A DNA stretch of 64,000 bases from Apoderus coryli (lineage: Eukaryota; Arthropoda; Insecta; Coleoptera; Attelabidae). The position numbers were made by a program, and so were the translations under genes. Where the stretch lies: the NCBI GenBank assembly GCA_911728435.2, contig OU452209.1, positions 17,032,869 through 17,096,868 of the forward strand, in the 5' to 3' direction. Of this stretch, positions 12,095 to 24,900 are shown piece by piece. Each line of letters begins with the position of its first letter. Within the stretch, counting starts at the first letter, position 1. Under the pieces are notes generated by a model that saw only the letters and a list, made by a program, of their open reading frames with translations, was not told the origin of the DNA and searched no databases.

Positions 12095-15000
12095 ATGAGT
12101 GTTCAACTATACTATTTTAAACAAAAACAAGTTGTACTTGGATTGTTAATAGTGTTTTGTTTAGGTAAGAAAGTGAAAGTTTCAAATTACCTACGTACCT
12201 AAATAGTATCATTGAAATTTTAATACAAATATTTAAACCTCTTTAAAAATTGCGCTGGTAATAGTTCCTAGAACATGAACATCAATCTTCATATGACAAT
12301 TTCATTTTTATTTACTTTCCAACAACAATTTCTACGAGGTTCGAAGAGTAACTACAACCTACTTGTCCAATATTTGTTATTAAAATAATTTTTATTTGTG
12401 GATACCTATTTTAAAATCGATACTTTATATTTAAAGATTTTAAATATTTAACCACTTCCTGATTAACATAAAAAGCAAGTGCGTTTGGAATTTGAGAATT
12501 AAATTATACTTACCTAGGTATCTACTTTTATGAAAGCTCCCTTATCCCTAATAATCTTTATATTAACGTAAATTTGTTGTTCTAGATTTATCTACCTCAC
12601 AGGAACTTAAAGCCTACATATCCCAAAACGGACTGCATGGTACCATAACATTTACCAAAGACTTGAATGAGAATCACATTCGAATACAGATTGAATTACA
12701 ACCAACATTAGAATTTCCAAGTTCTCTATGGTCATGGTATATTATGGAATTCCCCACTGACTATACACAAGTTAGTAATGAACGATGTGGCCAAAACCAA
12801 TTAGGTAAAAAATTGGTCGAACTAGATGACATTTTGGGATATTTGGTTATGCCAGACAACCAAACCACAGAGTGAGTACGGTACTATTGACATTATAAAA
12901 AAATTGTATTGAAAATGCTGTATTTAATACAGATTTGTTACAACCAATTTGAAAATCAATGGAGAATTTGGCATCTACGGTAAATCAATTCTCCTCCAAA
13001 ACGTTGATACAAATCAAGTGGTCTGCGCGACAATTACAATGACAGACAAAACAAACGAACGTATCGCCGTTGCCAAATTTCATTCACCAATCGCTGGCAA
13101 CGTGTATTTCCGTTGGTTCCAAACAAAAGACAATCACAGCGACATGTTGATCACAACCGATTTGTATCACGTCAGTAAACAGGAGGACTATGACAGTAAC
13201 ACAAGTAAGAAATCAATTACAATTAGATTAACATTCATGGAAGGACGTAGTTGTCCATGTCTAGAAACAAAAGTTAAATTCAAAGATTTATATGAAAAAA
13301 ATGCAATAAGCTTATTCTGAATGACAAATTGTCTTATGCTGGAGCAATAATCTCTGTCAACAATACTTAAAATTTACTTAGTCTGCAGCTCTTATTGAAG
13401 TTATATACGAGGCATGTTTTTTAAGTAAGTACCGTTTTGGAATTAAAAAAAGACGTGCAAAGATATCGCAATAATTTTATTTTTACATGAAAGCCTGTAC
13501 CTTAATCTACTTTTCTACATAATTTCCGTGAATATTGAGGCACTTGTCATAACGTGGCACCAGTTTTTGAATACCCTCCTCATAAAAATCTGCCGCCTGA
13601 CGCTGCATTGATTGTCTCATTACGAGGCAGAAACTCCACTAGCAATACTCCTTTTCTGTCCCAAAAAACTGTGCACATGGTTTTCCGGGCAGAAATTGTT
13701 TAACTTCACTCTTTTGGGTGATGATGAATGTCGCCATTCCATGGATTGTTGTTTGGATTCTGGTGTGACGTAGGCCACCCATGTTTCGTCACCAGTAACA
13801 ATTTGGTCCAAAAAATCTTCACCTTCATTGTGGTACCGCTCAAGGACAGTCAATGCACTGCCTAAACGTTGGGTTTTGTGCAAATCCGTCAACATTTTTG
13901 GAACAAATAAGTCAGGCGGCAGAATTTTATGAGGAGGGTATTCAAAAACTGGTGCCACGTTATGACAAGTGCCTCAATATTCATGGAAATTATGTAGGAA
14001 AGTAGATTAAGGTTCAGGCTTTCATGTAGAAATAAAATTATTGCGATATCTTTGCACGACTTTTTTTAATTTCAAAACGGTACTTACTTAAAAAACATGC
14101 CTCGTATATGTCAAAAATTATTTAAGAGAATATAAGTAAAGTATCGTAGAAACAAATACTCCAAACGTAATGAAAAAACCTTAAAATAAAAAAGCTTCAA
14201 CGTATTCTTCTGGTTTCTAACAGCCGTAGCCAACAAATACTACACCGAACATATTTGGAAAATCTACGTAACAGACATTTTCGATGCCACTGACCGTTCT
14301 GAAGACAACTGCAATATACTCCAACTGGTGTTTGATCCTCACGATGGAGGTGCTGGTAAATCACTAGGTGACGTTGATGTGCGTAACGGCAAAATTAAAA
14401 TATCACGAAACTACAATCGGAACAAATACAAAACATTGTTTCAAGATGGGGAATTGATTTTACTACCAAATGATATTAGTGGACCACAGAGACGATTATA
14501 TTTGGTGGTATTTGAGAAAAAGCATGAGGATGTGTTTTTGGCGTGCGCTAAGATCCGCTATGAGACTCCAGTAAGTTCAAGGTGAGTTAAAATTAATAAA
14601 TGATTCTGATTGTATGCATAGTTTCGAAATCAACGCATGTGATAGTCGTTTCTATTCTTCGCAGGGTTATAATTCAATCTGGTGGCATTAAAGGTGACAT
14701 CACATTCCGACAACACAACAAATTCGAACCGACATTCCTTAGATTCAATCTGACAACGGCTCGTGGTGATTTAGAGACGCGCATTGTATATAGCTCCACG
14801 GTGGCTGCATACCGAATCCATGAATTACCAGTTAAACCGCCGAAAACGGTCATGATGGCACAGGCTGGTAGTAATCCATGTCTCACGACAAAATTTATGT
14901 ACAATCCAATGGAATTGGGATTGGATACACAACCGCCGAATGGTAAGTAGAGTAATCCCGCTGCTGATTTGCGAGTCACGAAAACCAACCCTGCAACAAT

Positions 15001-18000
15001 TTGGAAATCTGAATGTAATACTTTTATTAATTCCATTAGGTTTTGGTACACAAGACCAATATGCCATCGGAGATTTATCAGGAAAATTATTGGGCAGGAA
15101 TAATGCCACAGTTTTAGTACAAGGCGGCCAGGAATTGAGTGGGGATTATTGGGATATTTTTCTTCCTTTACAAGGCAGCTATTCAATCATTCATCGAACT
15201 TTAGTGATTTACAAGTAAGAATCCTAGAAACGTTATTTTTTTAAAAACTTTATTAGTGTATTTTTAATATATTTTCAGAAATACTCAATATCCATCATCA
15301 GATTCGATATCTGAGCCGTGGATATGTGGCTCGGTAACTATGTATGATCCAACGTTTACCTATCAAACACAAATATTCACTGCACAGGTCATCTTTAGAT
15401 ACCCTACTGTTGGTAGAATGATTATGAGACAGGTTAAAGACGAACCTTGGAGAGACACAATGGTAACTAAAATAACTCAGCAGAAATTATTTGATATTTA
15501 CTCTAGATTTTATTAACAGATTTTGGTAGAATACCTGGTCCATGCAGATGGGGCAGCATTAAACAACTCAGCTAACCACCGTTGGGCAATACACGAAGCT
15601 CCCCCAGGGAAAGATTTTTACGATTGGCAAAATAGATGTTTAAGTGCGGGGGACATTTACAACCCATACAAGGTAAATATGCATATTAATATTTGAAGCT
15701 AACAACTAAGTGTCGTGACTGTGTGTTTTGTTCATAGATTGATTTTGATAATAAATCTACTATAAAACAATGCCATATGGATAGTATTGGTTTGTGTCAA
15801 ATTGGCGACTTATCTACACGTCAAGGTACTTTAGAAATAGCAGGAAAGATCACTCATAGTGACAGAATATCGAGACGCATCTGGACTGATAATAATCTGC
15901 CATTAACTGGCCCCCACAGCATTTTAGGAAAGTCTTTAGTGTTATATGATGATTTCGGACCAAAGGCAAGAGGCGAACGTTTGGCATGTTCTATGTAAGA
16001 AACTCTTGAGAAAAAAATCACAATTTACTGTAATTTATAATAATTTATTAGAATTGGTGGAGTGTACAGACGAAAAGCAGTTGCTCGCGATTGGTTTCCA
16101 AATGGCGATGAACTGTCAGTGAAAGGAAAAATTGAATTCATCCAACAAACTGAATACGACATCACAGATGTGGAAGTAGGGTTGGAAGGATTAACGGAAA
16201 ACAGTGGGTATCATGTCCATGTAGTAAGTACTTAAGTGCCTAGTTTATGTTTTATAATTAAATCTTTCTAATTTACAGACGCCGGTAGAAGAAATCCTTC
16301 AATTCCCTTGTGAGGCAACATCTCTTTACGGACATTGGAATCCATTGAATGTGGATCCGGACTCATCACCACGCAATTACCATGGGACCCCCGATCAATA
16401 TGAAATGGGCGATTTAAGTGGAAAATTCGGTACATTAGATAACCGTACAGTCTATAAAAGTTATTACAATGATACGATGTTGCCACTGTTCGGACCGCAA
16501 AGCATATTAGGCAGATCAGTTGTAATACACAAAAAAGTAATAAATGCTGTTTACAATTTTCTCTTGATATTTCAACTAATTCAATGATTGCTTGCAGAGG
16601 AAAAATAAAAGATGGGCATGCTCTACCATAGAACGAGGATACAGCCCATCTGAAGCGAGAGAATTACGTGCTATAGCTTCATTCCATCATCCGGACGGTT
16701 ATGCTTATGGTTATTTGAAAATGGTAAATAATGTACCCATTTATCATTCTCTGTCGCATTTTCTATCATTTAGAAATATTTTAGCGACAACTGATCTATA
16801 ACGACGGTAGTATGAGTGACACCACAATTGAAGTCAAGCTCCGCCATCCAGGCAAGAATGACAGAAACATTGTAAGAACTACTCAATAAGTACCTAGTTT
16901 AAATCTAGGAGGAAATGTTAACTGTTTGAGTTTTTTAGACTAGAAATCATAATTGGGCCATTTACGTAAATCCAGTAGGTGTTGATGCAGCTGTTAAAAC
17001 CCAAAACACACGATGTGTAGCTGGCGGATATGTTTGGAATCCATTTTTTACGCAACTAGCTGATCCGCTAAATGTAAGAGATACCTTTGCTTAATACACA
17101 TTTATTTAAACAACTGTAATTTTTATAAAAATATATCTTCGATACCTGATTCCACTCAAGAAACCAACCACTCTCCGAATTTGAAAATATAGGTGAACAA
17201 ACCACGGACGACAGAAGATTCAGCATCGAGATTACTAAAGATATGTGATTCTGCCAAAAAAAACCCATATAGATATTATGACACTGATTCCAGGTTCTTT
17301 TTTTCGCCTATGCAGCAATACTTAATACATATTCACAAGAAAAATCATGAAAAGAAAATTCAGGGATGAGGTATAAGTAGACACATTTCAATGAAAACAA
17401 CCAAACTCACTCACACATATCGGTCGTATATCTCAAGAATAATATATACCTAACTAACCACTAACTACATTTTCTTGCAGGATGAACTCTATCGGCAGGA
17501 ATGTGGTCCTGAGAACCCACTACGATGCCACGTCGGCGATTTATCAGCTCGTCTGGGCACTATTGACATTGGACTTAATAGAAAAGTATTTACCGATTCA
17601 AATTTCCCGTTAGAGGGCGATGTGAGTGCTGTTGGCCGTTCTATTGTAATTTTGAGTCCAGACCGGAAAGGTGAACGTTATGCATGCGCAAATATAGAAC
17701 CAGACTATGATATCATCAAGTATGCAAATATTGAACGACCACCAAGATTCGTAGTGTGAGTTACCAAAATTCTTAATTACTAGGTACCTACTTATTCATC
17801 TGTTTCCACTTTAGTGCGCAATTCATAGAGGACGTTCGTGAAGTGATGGGAATTCCCGATTGGTTCCTTACAGTTGACACACGCCGGACCAAAGATCTAC
17901 ATAGTAGGGCTTGCGTACAATTACTGTTGCATTTCAAAGGACCATTAGCAAATCGATTAGAGCAAGATTTTAATAGATTGATGACAGTTGGACAATTGGA

Positions 18001-18270
18001 ATCACCCACCTTATATATACCTGGCTATATTAATCAGAAGCGAAAATCGAAGGTGTCTTACAAATTATGCGGTGTAAAAGATCCAAATGAGAAAGGTAAG
18101 AATTTTACCAAAAATTAAACCTCTTATAAATATAAAAAATAATCTTTTTCATTCTAGTGAAGAAAAAAGGCGGATTTTTCTTTGGTTCATTACGTAGTAA
18201 TGGTATATCAAGCATAGTAATAAGCGTAGAATTTTTAATACTATCAATATGTAACATATTTATTTTTTAG
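12095..18270 (+). CDS. Rsod: Secreted/GPI-anchored Cu/Zn-SOD-repeat protein (Rsod-like)
   Basis: Seventeen exons keep phase and give 1159 residues: 12095-12164, 12586-12871, 12933-13204, 14224-14581, 14665-14942, 15040-15214, 15279-15462, 15520-15672, 15738-15994, 16052-16223, 16279-16536, 16598-16723, 16785-16871, 16939-17073, 17481-17755, 17815-18095, 18158-18270. Exon 1 codes a signal peptide (VVLGLLIVFC). The body repeats SOD_Cu-type modules, marked four times by GDLS(G/T/A) followed by PLxGxxSxxGRS. The module at about 690-830 keeps Cu ligands H732, H734 (HVH), H754 and H819. At the zinc site H770 and D780 remain, but the third histidine position is Glu777. Other modules lack most ligands. 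The C-terminus ends in a hydrophobic tail suggesting a GPI anchor or membrane end. This matches insect Related-to-SOD and the animal copper-only SOD-repeat type; redox activity is not proven. Intron 3 hosts a mariner fold-back. Confidence 0.9.
13406..14106 (-). mobile_element. Defective fold-back mariner (Tc1/mariner superfamily)
   Basis: Terminal inverted repeats begin TACGAGGCATG and end CATGCCTCGTA, inside TA dinucleotides. The arms extend about 190 bp as near-perfect inverted copies. The minus strand of the core encodes a mariner transposase segment (FLDQIVTGDETWVAYVTPE, with the first catalytic Asp in TGDETW), then a frameshift and a truncated end. Both arms also carry a sequence resembling the extreme C-terminus of mariner transposase (YEEGIQKLVPRYDKCLN), once per arm in opposite orientation. 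The element is therefore a rearranged derivative rather than a simple deletion. It is non-autonomous and sits in intron 3 of the SOD-repeat gene. Confidence 0.88.
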
Positions 18271-18811
18271 ATGAAATTGTAATTACCTACCTCTTACTTA
18301 TTTAATTTATACCTGTATAATATATTTAAATGTACAATATTTTAATATAGCTGAAAAAAATAAGAAATACACAAGACTTAAATGCATTACAAATTTTTGT
18401 TACGACTATCTATAAGCTTAAACAAATTGGACTTGCCTGTTTCTTCGAACGACTTTTTTACTTGCACGATGCCGGCCGGTTATAGAAATGCTTATGGTAG
18501 GTAGCAACACTATTCTTGGTTAATCTTGACCACACAATATGTATTATGTTTATCGTGTTACTGATAATTATTCGGGATATAATTATTACTGTTTAGAGAC
18601 ACTTTTAACAAAAATAATTATTAGAATAATTTTGTTCATATTTATACAATTTGGATTAAAAAATGGAGGACTAAAAACAAAATTTAAGTTTTTGACATTT
18701 GACAAATCACAGAACATCCAGGGTTGCCAACTGATCTTTAATGATTTACTCTGAAAACTTTTATGAATTACTCACTACTCAAAAATCAACCATTTTTCCT
18801 GAATGTTATAA
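18271..18811. other. Downstream flank of the SOD-repeat gene
   Basis: AT-rich 3' untranslated/intergenic sequence. No canonical AATAAA close to the stop was noted. The open frame at 18539-18754 is low-complexity and is not called. Confidence 0.4.
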
Positions 18812-18819
18812 TAGCAGTC

Positions 18820-19237
18820 GGTAATCTTGCAGTATACATGTGTGAAATTATGGTCTGACCGCGCCGCTGCGCAGTCAGACGAATTTTAGGTGAGAAAGTG
18901 TCTCTACTCTAGCGATGTTACCAGGTTGGTATCTATTCACTATATAGACTGATAGAACAAAATACAATTTTATGATATTATAAATTTATACAGTGGATGA
19001 AATTATTATATCATTGCAAGGGGTTGGGAGTAAAATGCTGAGTATGGAAGGTTAGGTAGCATTTACATTTAACGGCCAAAAATTAAACACCCAATATTTA
19101 ACCGTTTTAACATAATTATGTGTGTTTTAAACCTGGCAACACCACACTTCGATTACAATCTCAACTCCCAAAATTCGTCTGACAGCGCAGCGGCGCGGTC
19201 AGACCATAATTTCACACATGTATACTGCAAGATTACC
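18820..19237. mobile_element. 418-bp MITE with 8-bp target duplication
   Basis: The ends are long inverted repeats beginning GGTAATCTTGCAGTATACAT, with a GC-rich inner part (GACCGCGCCGCTGCGC) that stands out from the AT-rich surroundings. It is flanked by the exact direct repeat TAGCAGTC at 18812-18819 and 19238-19245. There is no coding capacity. An 8-bp duplication fits hAT, P or Merlin-type transposases; the GG-initial terminus is unlike the adjacent hAT family. Confidence 0.9.
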
Positions 19238-19886
19238 TAGCAGTCTAAAAACAAACAAAAAACGACAACTTAAACGTGTAGTGTTTTTCTGTTGCGTGCA
19301 ATGTTAATCGCGCGTAAAATTAGGTTTAATTTAGAGTTTTAAATACTAAACAGTTTTGATAAATTATCAGATCAGCTTTTTCATTACCACCATTACCAAG
19401 AATATATTAGTTACACTACTGACCTCCCAATTGCCCTTTACTCATAAAATTACTTACAGACTAGTAAAATACTCACAAATTGGCAACCCTGAGAACATCA
19501 TAACTAAAATGAAATAGGTACGATGATGCTTTTTATGCATGCGTGCGCAATTTTGTGTTTGGGTGCTTTATTTGAAAAATTTTAAATTCTCTTTCTTAAT
19601 TTCTACATAAGTAGGTAGTTACCTACTTATATATTTTATTACTATCAATAAAACATACGCATATACGCGTCTAACAAAAACAACACCATATATTCAAAAT
19701 TCAATCATTTAACATCCTGAAGGCGGAATTTTTTTAACATTAGCAGTCCACAACTATGTATATGATATGGAGAGCTAATAATTGATACAGAGTTGCACGC
19801 ATCATATATCCACTAAAGCTGCATTGACGTTTGACGTATCGATGCTAGACGATGGTCAACCGAGATAGAACGAACGCATAAAATAG

Positions 19887-20696
19887 TAGGGGTGGAAAAA
19901 TAAATAAATATATCGATATATTGAATCAAATGATATATCGAAACTATATATCGATATACTCGATATATCGAATGAAAAATATCGATATTTTATATATATC
20001 GATATATTTGCTATATTTTTATTTTAGAGTGGATTGTAGTTGTAAATAAACCTGAAATTTTAAAGATTCAAATAATGAAATAAAATAGTATTCATTAAAA
20101 TTTATTTGCCTGAAAATACATATGCAAACGTAAGAATATTTGTTAGAAATAATTACATTAGGTTAGGTCAATTAATTCAAAATTTTCTGGAACACAACTT
20201 AGAAATAATAATTTTGATAATCTATTTCCTGTTAGACGATTTCGATTTTTTGTTGTGTGCGTCGACTGCTACGACAACACAACAAGGACCTTTAAGTTTT
20301 AAACCTGTGTATCTAAGCTGCTTTCTTTCGCTACTGATTTCAGGATCCAAACGCGTTTGGATTCACATGTTCTTTCACTAAAAACGCATTTTCTGATTCA
20401 TCCCCACTTTAGCGCCTATCGCGATCCGGATACGTAATCCCCTTGCCTCTTTTAGGTAAACTTATCGAGCCTTCAGAAATCCAACAAATCCTGATTAATA
20501 AATCCGGATCAATAAAACTAGCGAAAGAAAGCAGCTGTAGCAGATACATTTATTTTGATAATGTACCGATATATCGTGTTGTATATATCGATATTTGTTT
20601 CGATATATCGAAAGAAATATATCGATTAAAATATATCGATATATTAAAAAAATATATCGATATTTTTAATATATCGATATATCGTTGACATCCCTA
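19887..20696. mobile_element. hAT-type non-autonomous transposon, copy A
   Basis: Short terminal inverted repeats TAGGGGTG...CATCCCTA are flanked by the exact 8-bp duplication TAAAATAG (19879-19886 and 20697-20704), diagnostic of hAT insertion. Both subterminal regions carry arrays of ATATATCGATAT-type words, at least four TATCGATA per side. The middle contains open-frame scraps (for example around DDFDFLLCASTATTTQQ) that are too decayed to assign. Copy B lies inverted at 52249-52968. Confidence 0.9.
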
Positions 20697-20704
20697 TAAA
20701 ATAG

Positions 20705-21963
20705 TACTGTTTATGTTCTTGTTCTGTTCAACAGAACATGACAAAACAAAACTGCGAATAACTATTATATGATCGATACAAAATAAAGTTAAAGAAGAAT
20801 GAGGAATAATACGGTATACGAATATTAAACCCCAACAGGCCAACACGGTTACAACGCAGCAAAAGGTAAGTAAAAATAGAATAGGTAACATTTTAAAAGT
20901 AACATACACAAGTATGCAGCATTTTTAATTTATCATTTACGTGCAAATATGAACAATGAAGAGTTTATAGAATAATTTATAAGCCCACTGGTGACAAGAA
21001 TAATGCAAAATCGACATCAGACAATATGTGATGAATCAAAACAAACACAATTTGAATACATTTGTTTGATATTCGAATAGTACGTTATCATCCAAGACCT
21101 AAGAAAGTATTCTTAAAGTCCCACTCGACGCATGTCGTTTATCATGCTGATAGCTCTCATAATATCATTGTCCTGCCTAAATTCGCAAGCCCATCAGGCG
21201 CAGAATAGGTTTCAATTTTAATGCATTTGTTTGGTATTCGTATAGGACGCTATCATTCAAGAGTTAGGGTTTCATATCTACCAAAATGTCCCCTTAGATA
21301 GCGGATCCATTGGCCAATAGAGGACGTGATAAGCATATATGGATCTCTTGGAATTGTTAAAGGATAGCTTATAGTGTGGTCGGTGGTCGGAAACTTGGAC
21401 GGACATTGGAGGTAGAAACGGCGTGAACTACACTAATATGGAAAGAAACCCAACATACCTATATATGAAAATATTTTACTGGACACGATTTCAATATATA
21501 CATACATAGGCATAGGTATAAATATATTTTAATATAAATGTATAGTAGAATAATAACAAATATTTGTTCGCTGTAGAATAATATAAATTCGGAATGTTGC
21601 AAAATACACGTTATTGACATAACTAAATTATCACATCTTATAGGTAGGTAATAATAATGCCATTCATAAATAGTTGTAGAGGAGGAAATTTGTGGTAATA
21701 ATTTTATTAGGTACATACTATAGGTAGGTAGGTAGGTAGGTATATAATATTATGTTTAGTTAGGCACTAACAAAAAATATCACTAATTTTCTTGTTTATC
21801 TTATCAATAATCAATCTGAACCAACAAACAATACTTGAATTAACGTATAGATTAGATCTAAATAACAAATTATTTGAGCTACAATCTCGTACATTTCTTT
21901 TAAGTCAATTCGATCAATAGTAAAAATTCACCATGATGATTTGAACCAATTTATCCTCATTGA
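20705..21963. other. Gene-free stretch downstream of the ephexin gene
   Basis: No coding exon was recognised. It contains a diverged direct repeat (about 21059-21096 and 21223-21260, sharing CATTTGTTTG and TATTCG words). It also contains a run of TAGGTA units at 21720-21741. The minus frame 21459-21716 is low complexity. Confidence 0.4.
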
Positions 21964-24900
21964 TCATTTCAATTTTAGATAGTTTTCCGAATATGCTAGC
22001 AATCTGTATCTTTGTTTAATGTTCCTAGCTCTTACATGAGGATTAACAATTTCGATAGTGTGGTTTGCCGGGAACCATCCAGTCTGTGCATCCCGAATTC
22101 TTTCTCCATGGTACCAGCCTATTTGAAAAAAAATATATATACGAGAATATTTAAATTATCCTACAGTACCACTTTGCACATAATATATGAAAATTCAACA
22201 TTGTATTCTTACCATCTTGCATCTTCCTTAGCACATTAACCACGTCGCCTTTGCTCAACGCCAACTCATCCGGTTGACCAGCCGGATAATCATGTATGGC
22301 CATTACTTGGGGACAGTCCCAACATTCGTATAACGTTTCGTTTGGATCATCAGATTTGGGTGGAGAAAATGCTTCTAACCAACGTTCTTTGTCAGTTTCC
22401 GTAGAACAAGATAACATCTAAGTAAAATAATGTAGTTTTAATTTTTATTTCGATAACTTATGCAATAGATTAAATGTTTAATATATGCTGATGCTGTTCA
22501 GGTTAAGTAAGCGGCTGTATTGACATACCATTTCAATAGTTTTCCCATCTTGATTTTCGAGTAACGTAAGCAAAATTAAATTTTTGCCAGTGGAATCTTT
22601 ACTAACTGGAAGGGATGGTAAAAGTTCTGATGTACTGATCTCCACCAAACTTCTGGGACAGTAATGAACCACTGTATAAGAATTCTCACTGGAACACAAA
22701 ATTAAACTAGTCTTTAATTTTAGTCAAACATCTTAAGCGCTCTGGTGTACAAAACATACACCTTTAAGAAACAATGCTGCAATGCTCGACATATCAGAAC
22801 ATTCCGACATCTTCTAATTCCATCTGTAACGCTCGCTAGCTATCTTATCCATTGCTAACAATAGTGTTGCAAACAACTGTTCAAAAGGCGTACATTGCAC
22901 TCACCTACTCATTACTTCTGATGTACCTGATGGGCATTCCTGTATTTTTCCGCGTATAATTAAGACATTTCGCTGAACTGGGTTGTGTTTTCGTCAAAAT
23001 TCTGCCAAACACTTTACAATTTTAAGAGAAACAATTATTTAGCTGGCTGCAGTACTGTACTCTGGTTTGTAGTTAAGAATGTGCGAGCGAGAAACGTGGG
23101 TGGGTTAAATGTGTTAAAGAACATAAATATATAACAGCGATGATACGACGCGACGCTGGCAGTTTTGATGTGTGACAGCTCTTGGGTCATTGTGCGGTGT
23201 CTGGTTTTTATGTTCGATGCTAATATACAGGGTGGTCCAACGAAAAGTTTGCACCTAGCTTTTCTCTTTTTTTTGTAGTCGAATGCGAAAATGCTCGGAC
23301 ACGTCGATTTTGCTTTTGAGGGGGACACATTTTAAACATATTTTTCGATCTGCGCCTTTAACCCCCTAGCGGGGGTGAGTAACAACCCTAAAATTTTAAA
23401 TGGAAAGAGGGGTCTAATGACATATCATTTGAAAGGACACAAAATTGTCTTTCTAATGATACCCTATTTGTCGAATTTTACTAAAACAGTTAATACGAAA
23501 ACGACTTTAAAGACATTAAGCCGATAATTTTGGTATTAATGAGAAATACAAATAAGTTTTAATTATTACGACTGAAAACAACTACAATCATTTCTAAATT
23601 ATTTACTTTGAAGAAAAACGGGATTTCAAAAACACTATCTTATTTATCAGAACTAAATTCCTCACTAATCGTTTGCGTTTTTTGTTGAAATAAAAACTGC
23701 AGATACGTGTAGGAAAAGAATTTACACCGTTTATTTTAGTCTTTTCATTGATTCAGTTTGGTTGCTTCTCAAGTTATTTTACTTTTACCGTACAAAATGA
23801 TTTATTCCATTCTAGAACGAGTTGAAATTGTTAAACTTTATTTTCAAAATAATAGTAGTGCTAGACTTACGGCTCGCTTATTTAATGAGAGACATCCCGA
23901 TAAAAATGTGAATGATGTGTACGTTGGCAAGTTAGTTAAAAAGTTTGTAGATACCGGATCTGTCTGTAATGTAAAACACCAGCCGCAGAAACCGATCAAA
24001 AATGAAGCTGTGGAAGTCGCTGTTTTAGGGCATGTTGAAATGGATCATAGTCAAAGTACCCGTCAACTAGCTGAAGCCTCAGGTGTCTCCCGTTCGTCCA
24101 TAATACGAATTTTAAAAGCGTACAAATTTCATCCGTACAAAATCAAATTAGTACAGGAACTAAATGAGGATGATCCTGATAGAAGGCTGCAATTTTGTGA
24201 AGCAATGAGCCAGCGTTTAATTGAAGATCCGCAATTATTATTTAACATTTGTTTTTCCGACGAATGCACATTTTATTTGAATGGAGCTGTAAATAGGCAC
24301 AATTGCCGTTACTGGGATGACAGTAACCCACATTTATTCCGTGAGGTTCATACCCAGTATCCTCAAAAAATAAACGTCTGGTGTGGCATATTAGGAAATC
24401 ATATTATAGGACCACTTTTTATTCCTGGAAATTTAACTGGTGAAGTGTACCTAAACATGCTTGAAGACACAATTGATCCTTTAATAACACAAATAATAGA
24501 AGATGACCAAAATCATACTGCTGATCGGCTTTATTTCCAGCAAGATGGAGCACCTCCGCACTATGTGGCTCCTGTAAGACAGTTCTTAGATGACCGGTTC
24601 CCTGGACGGTGGATTGGAAGGAGGGGCCCAATTGAATGGCCTGCCAGGTCACCGGATTTATCGCCTTTAGACTTTTTTCTTTGGGGGCACTTAAAAAATA
24701 AATGTTTTGCCACGAAGCCCGAGTCCATAGAAGATCTTCGCCAACGCATTACAGAAGAGTGCAGAAACATAACACCTGATATGCTACAAAATGTTAGAAA
24801 TAGATTTGAACAAAATCTGTATTATTGTATGGAATCAAATGGGTCACATTTTCAACATTTGTTAATGTAACGTTTTAATAAATCAATTTAACAGCTTGTT

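Noticed and set aside
14674..15186. 170-residue minus-strand frame within the SOD-repeat gene
   Set aside because: Antisense shadow of exons 5 and 6, with no domain of its own.
20106..20688. Open frames inside the hAT copy A and their counterparts at 52178-52633
   Set aside because: Short, without hAT transposase motifs, and built partly from TATCGATA arrays; treated as non-coding transposon interior.
23035..23328. 97-residue minus-strand frame and its mirror at 25207-25425
   Set aside because: Both lie mainly within the two inverted repeats of the DD41D transposon; identical starts reflect the repeat, not a gene.
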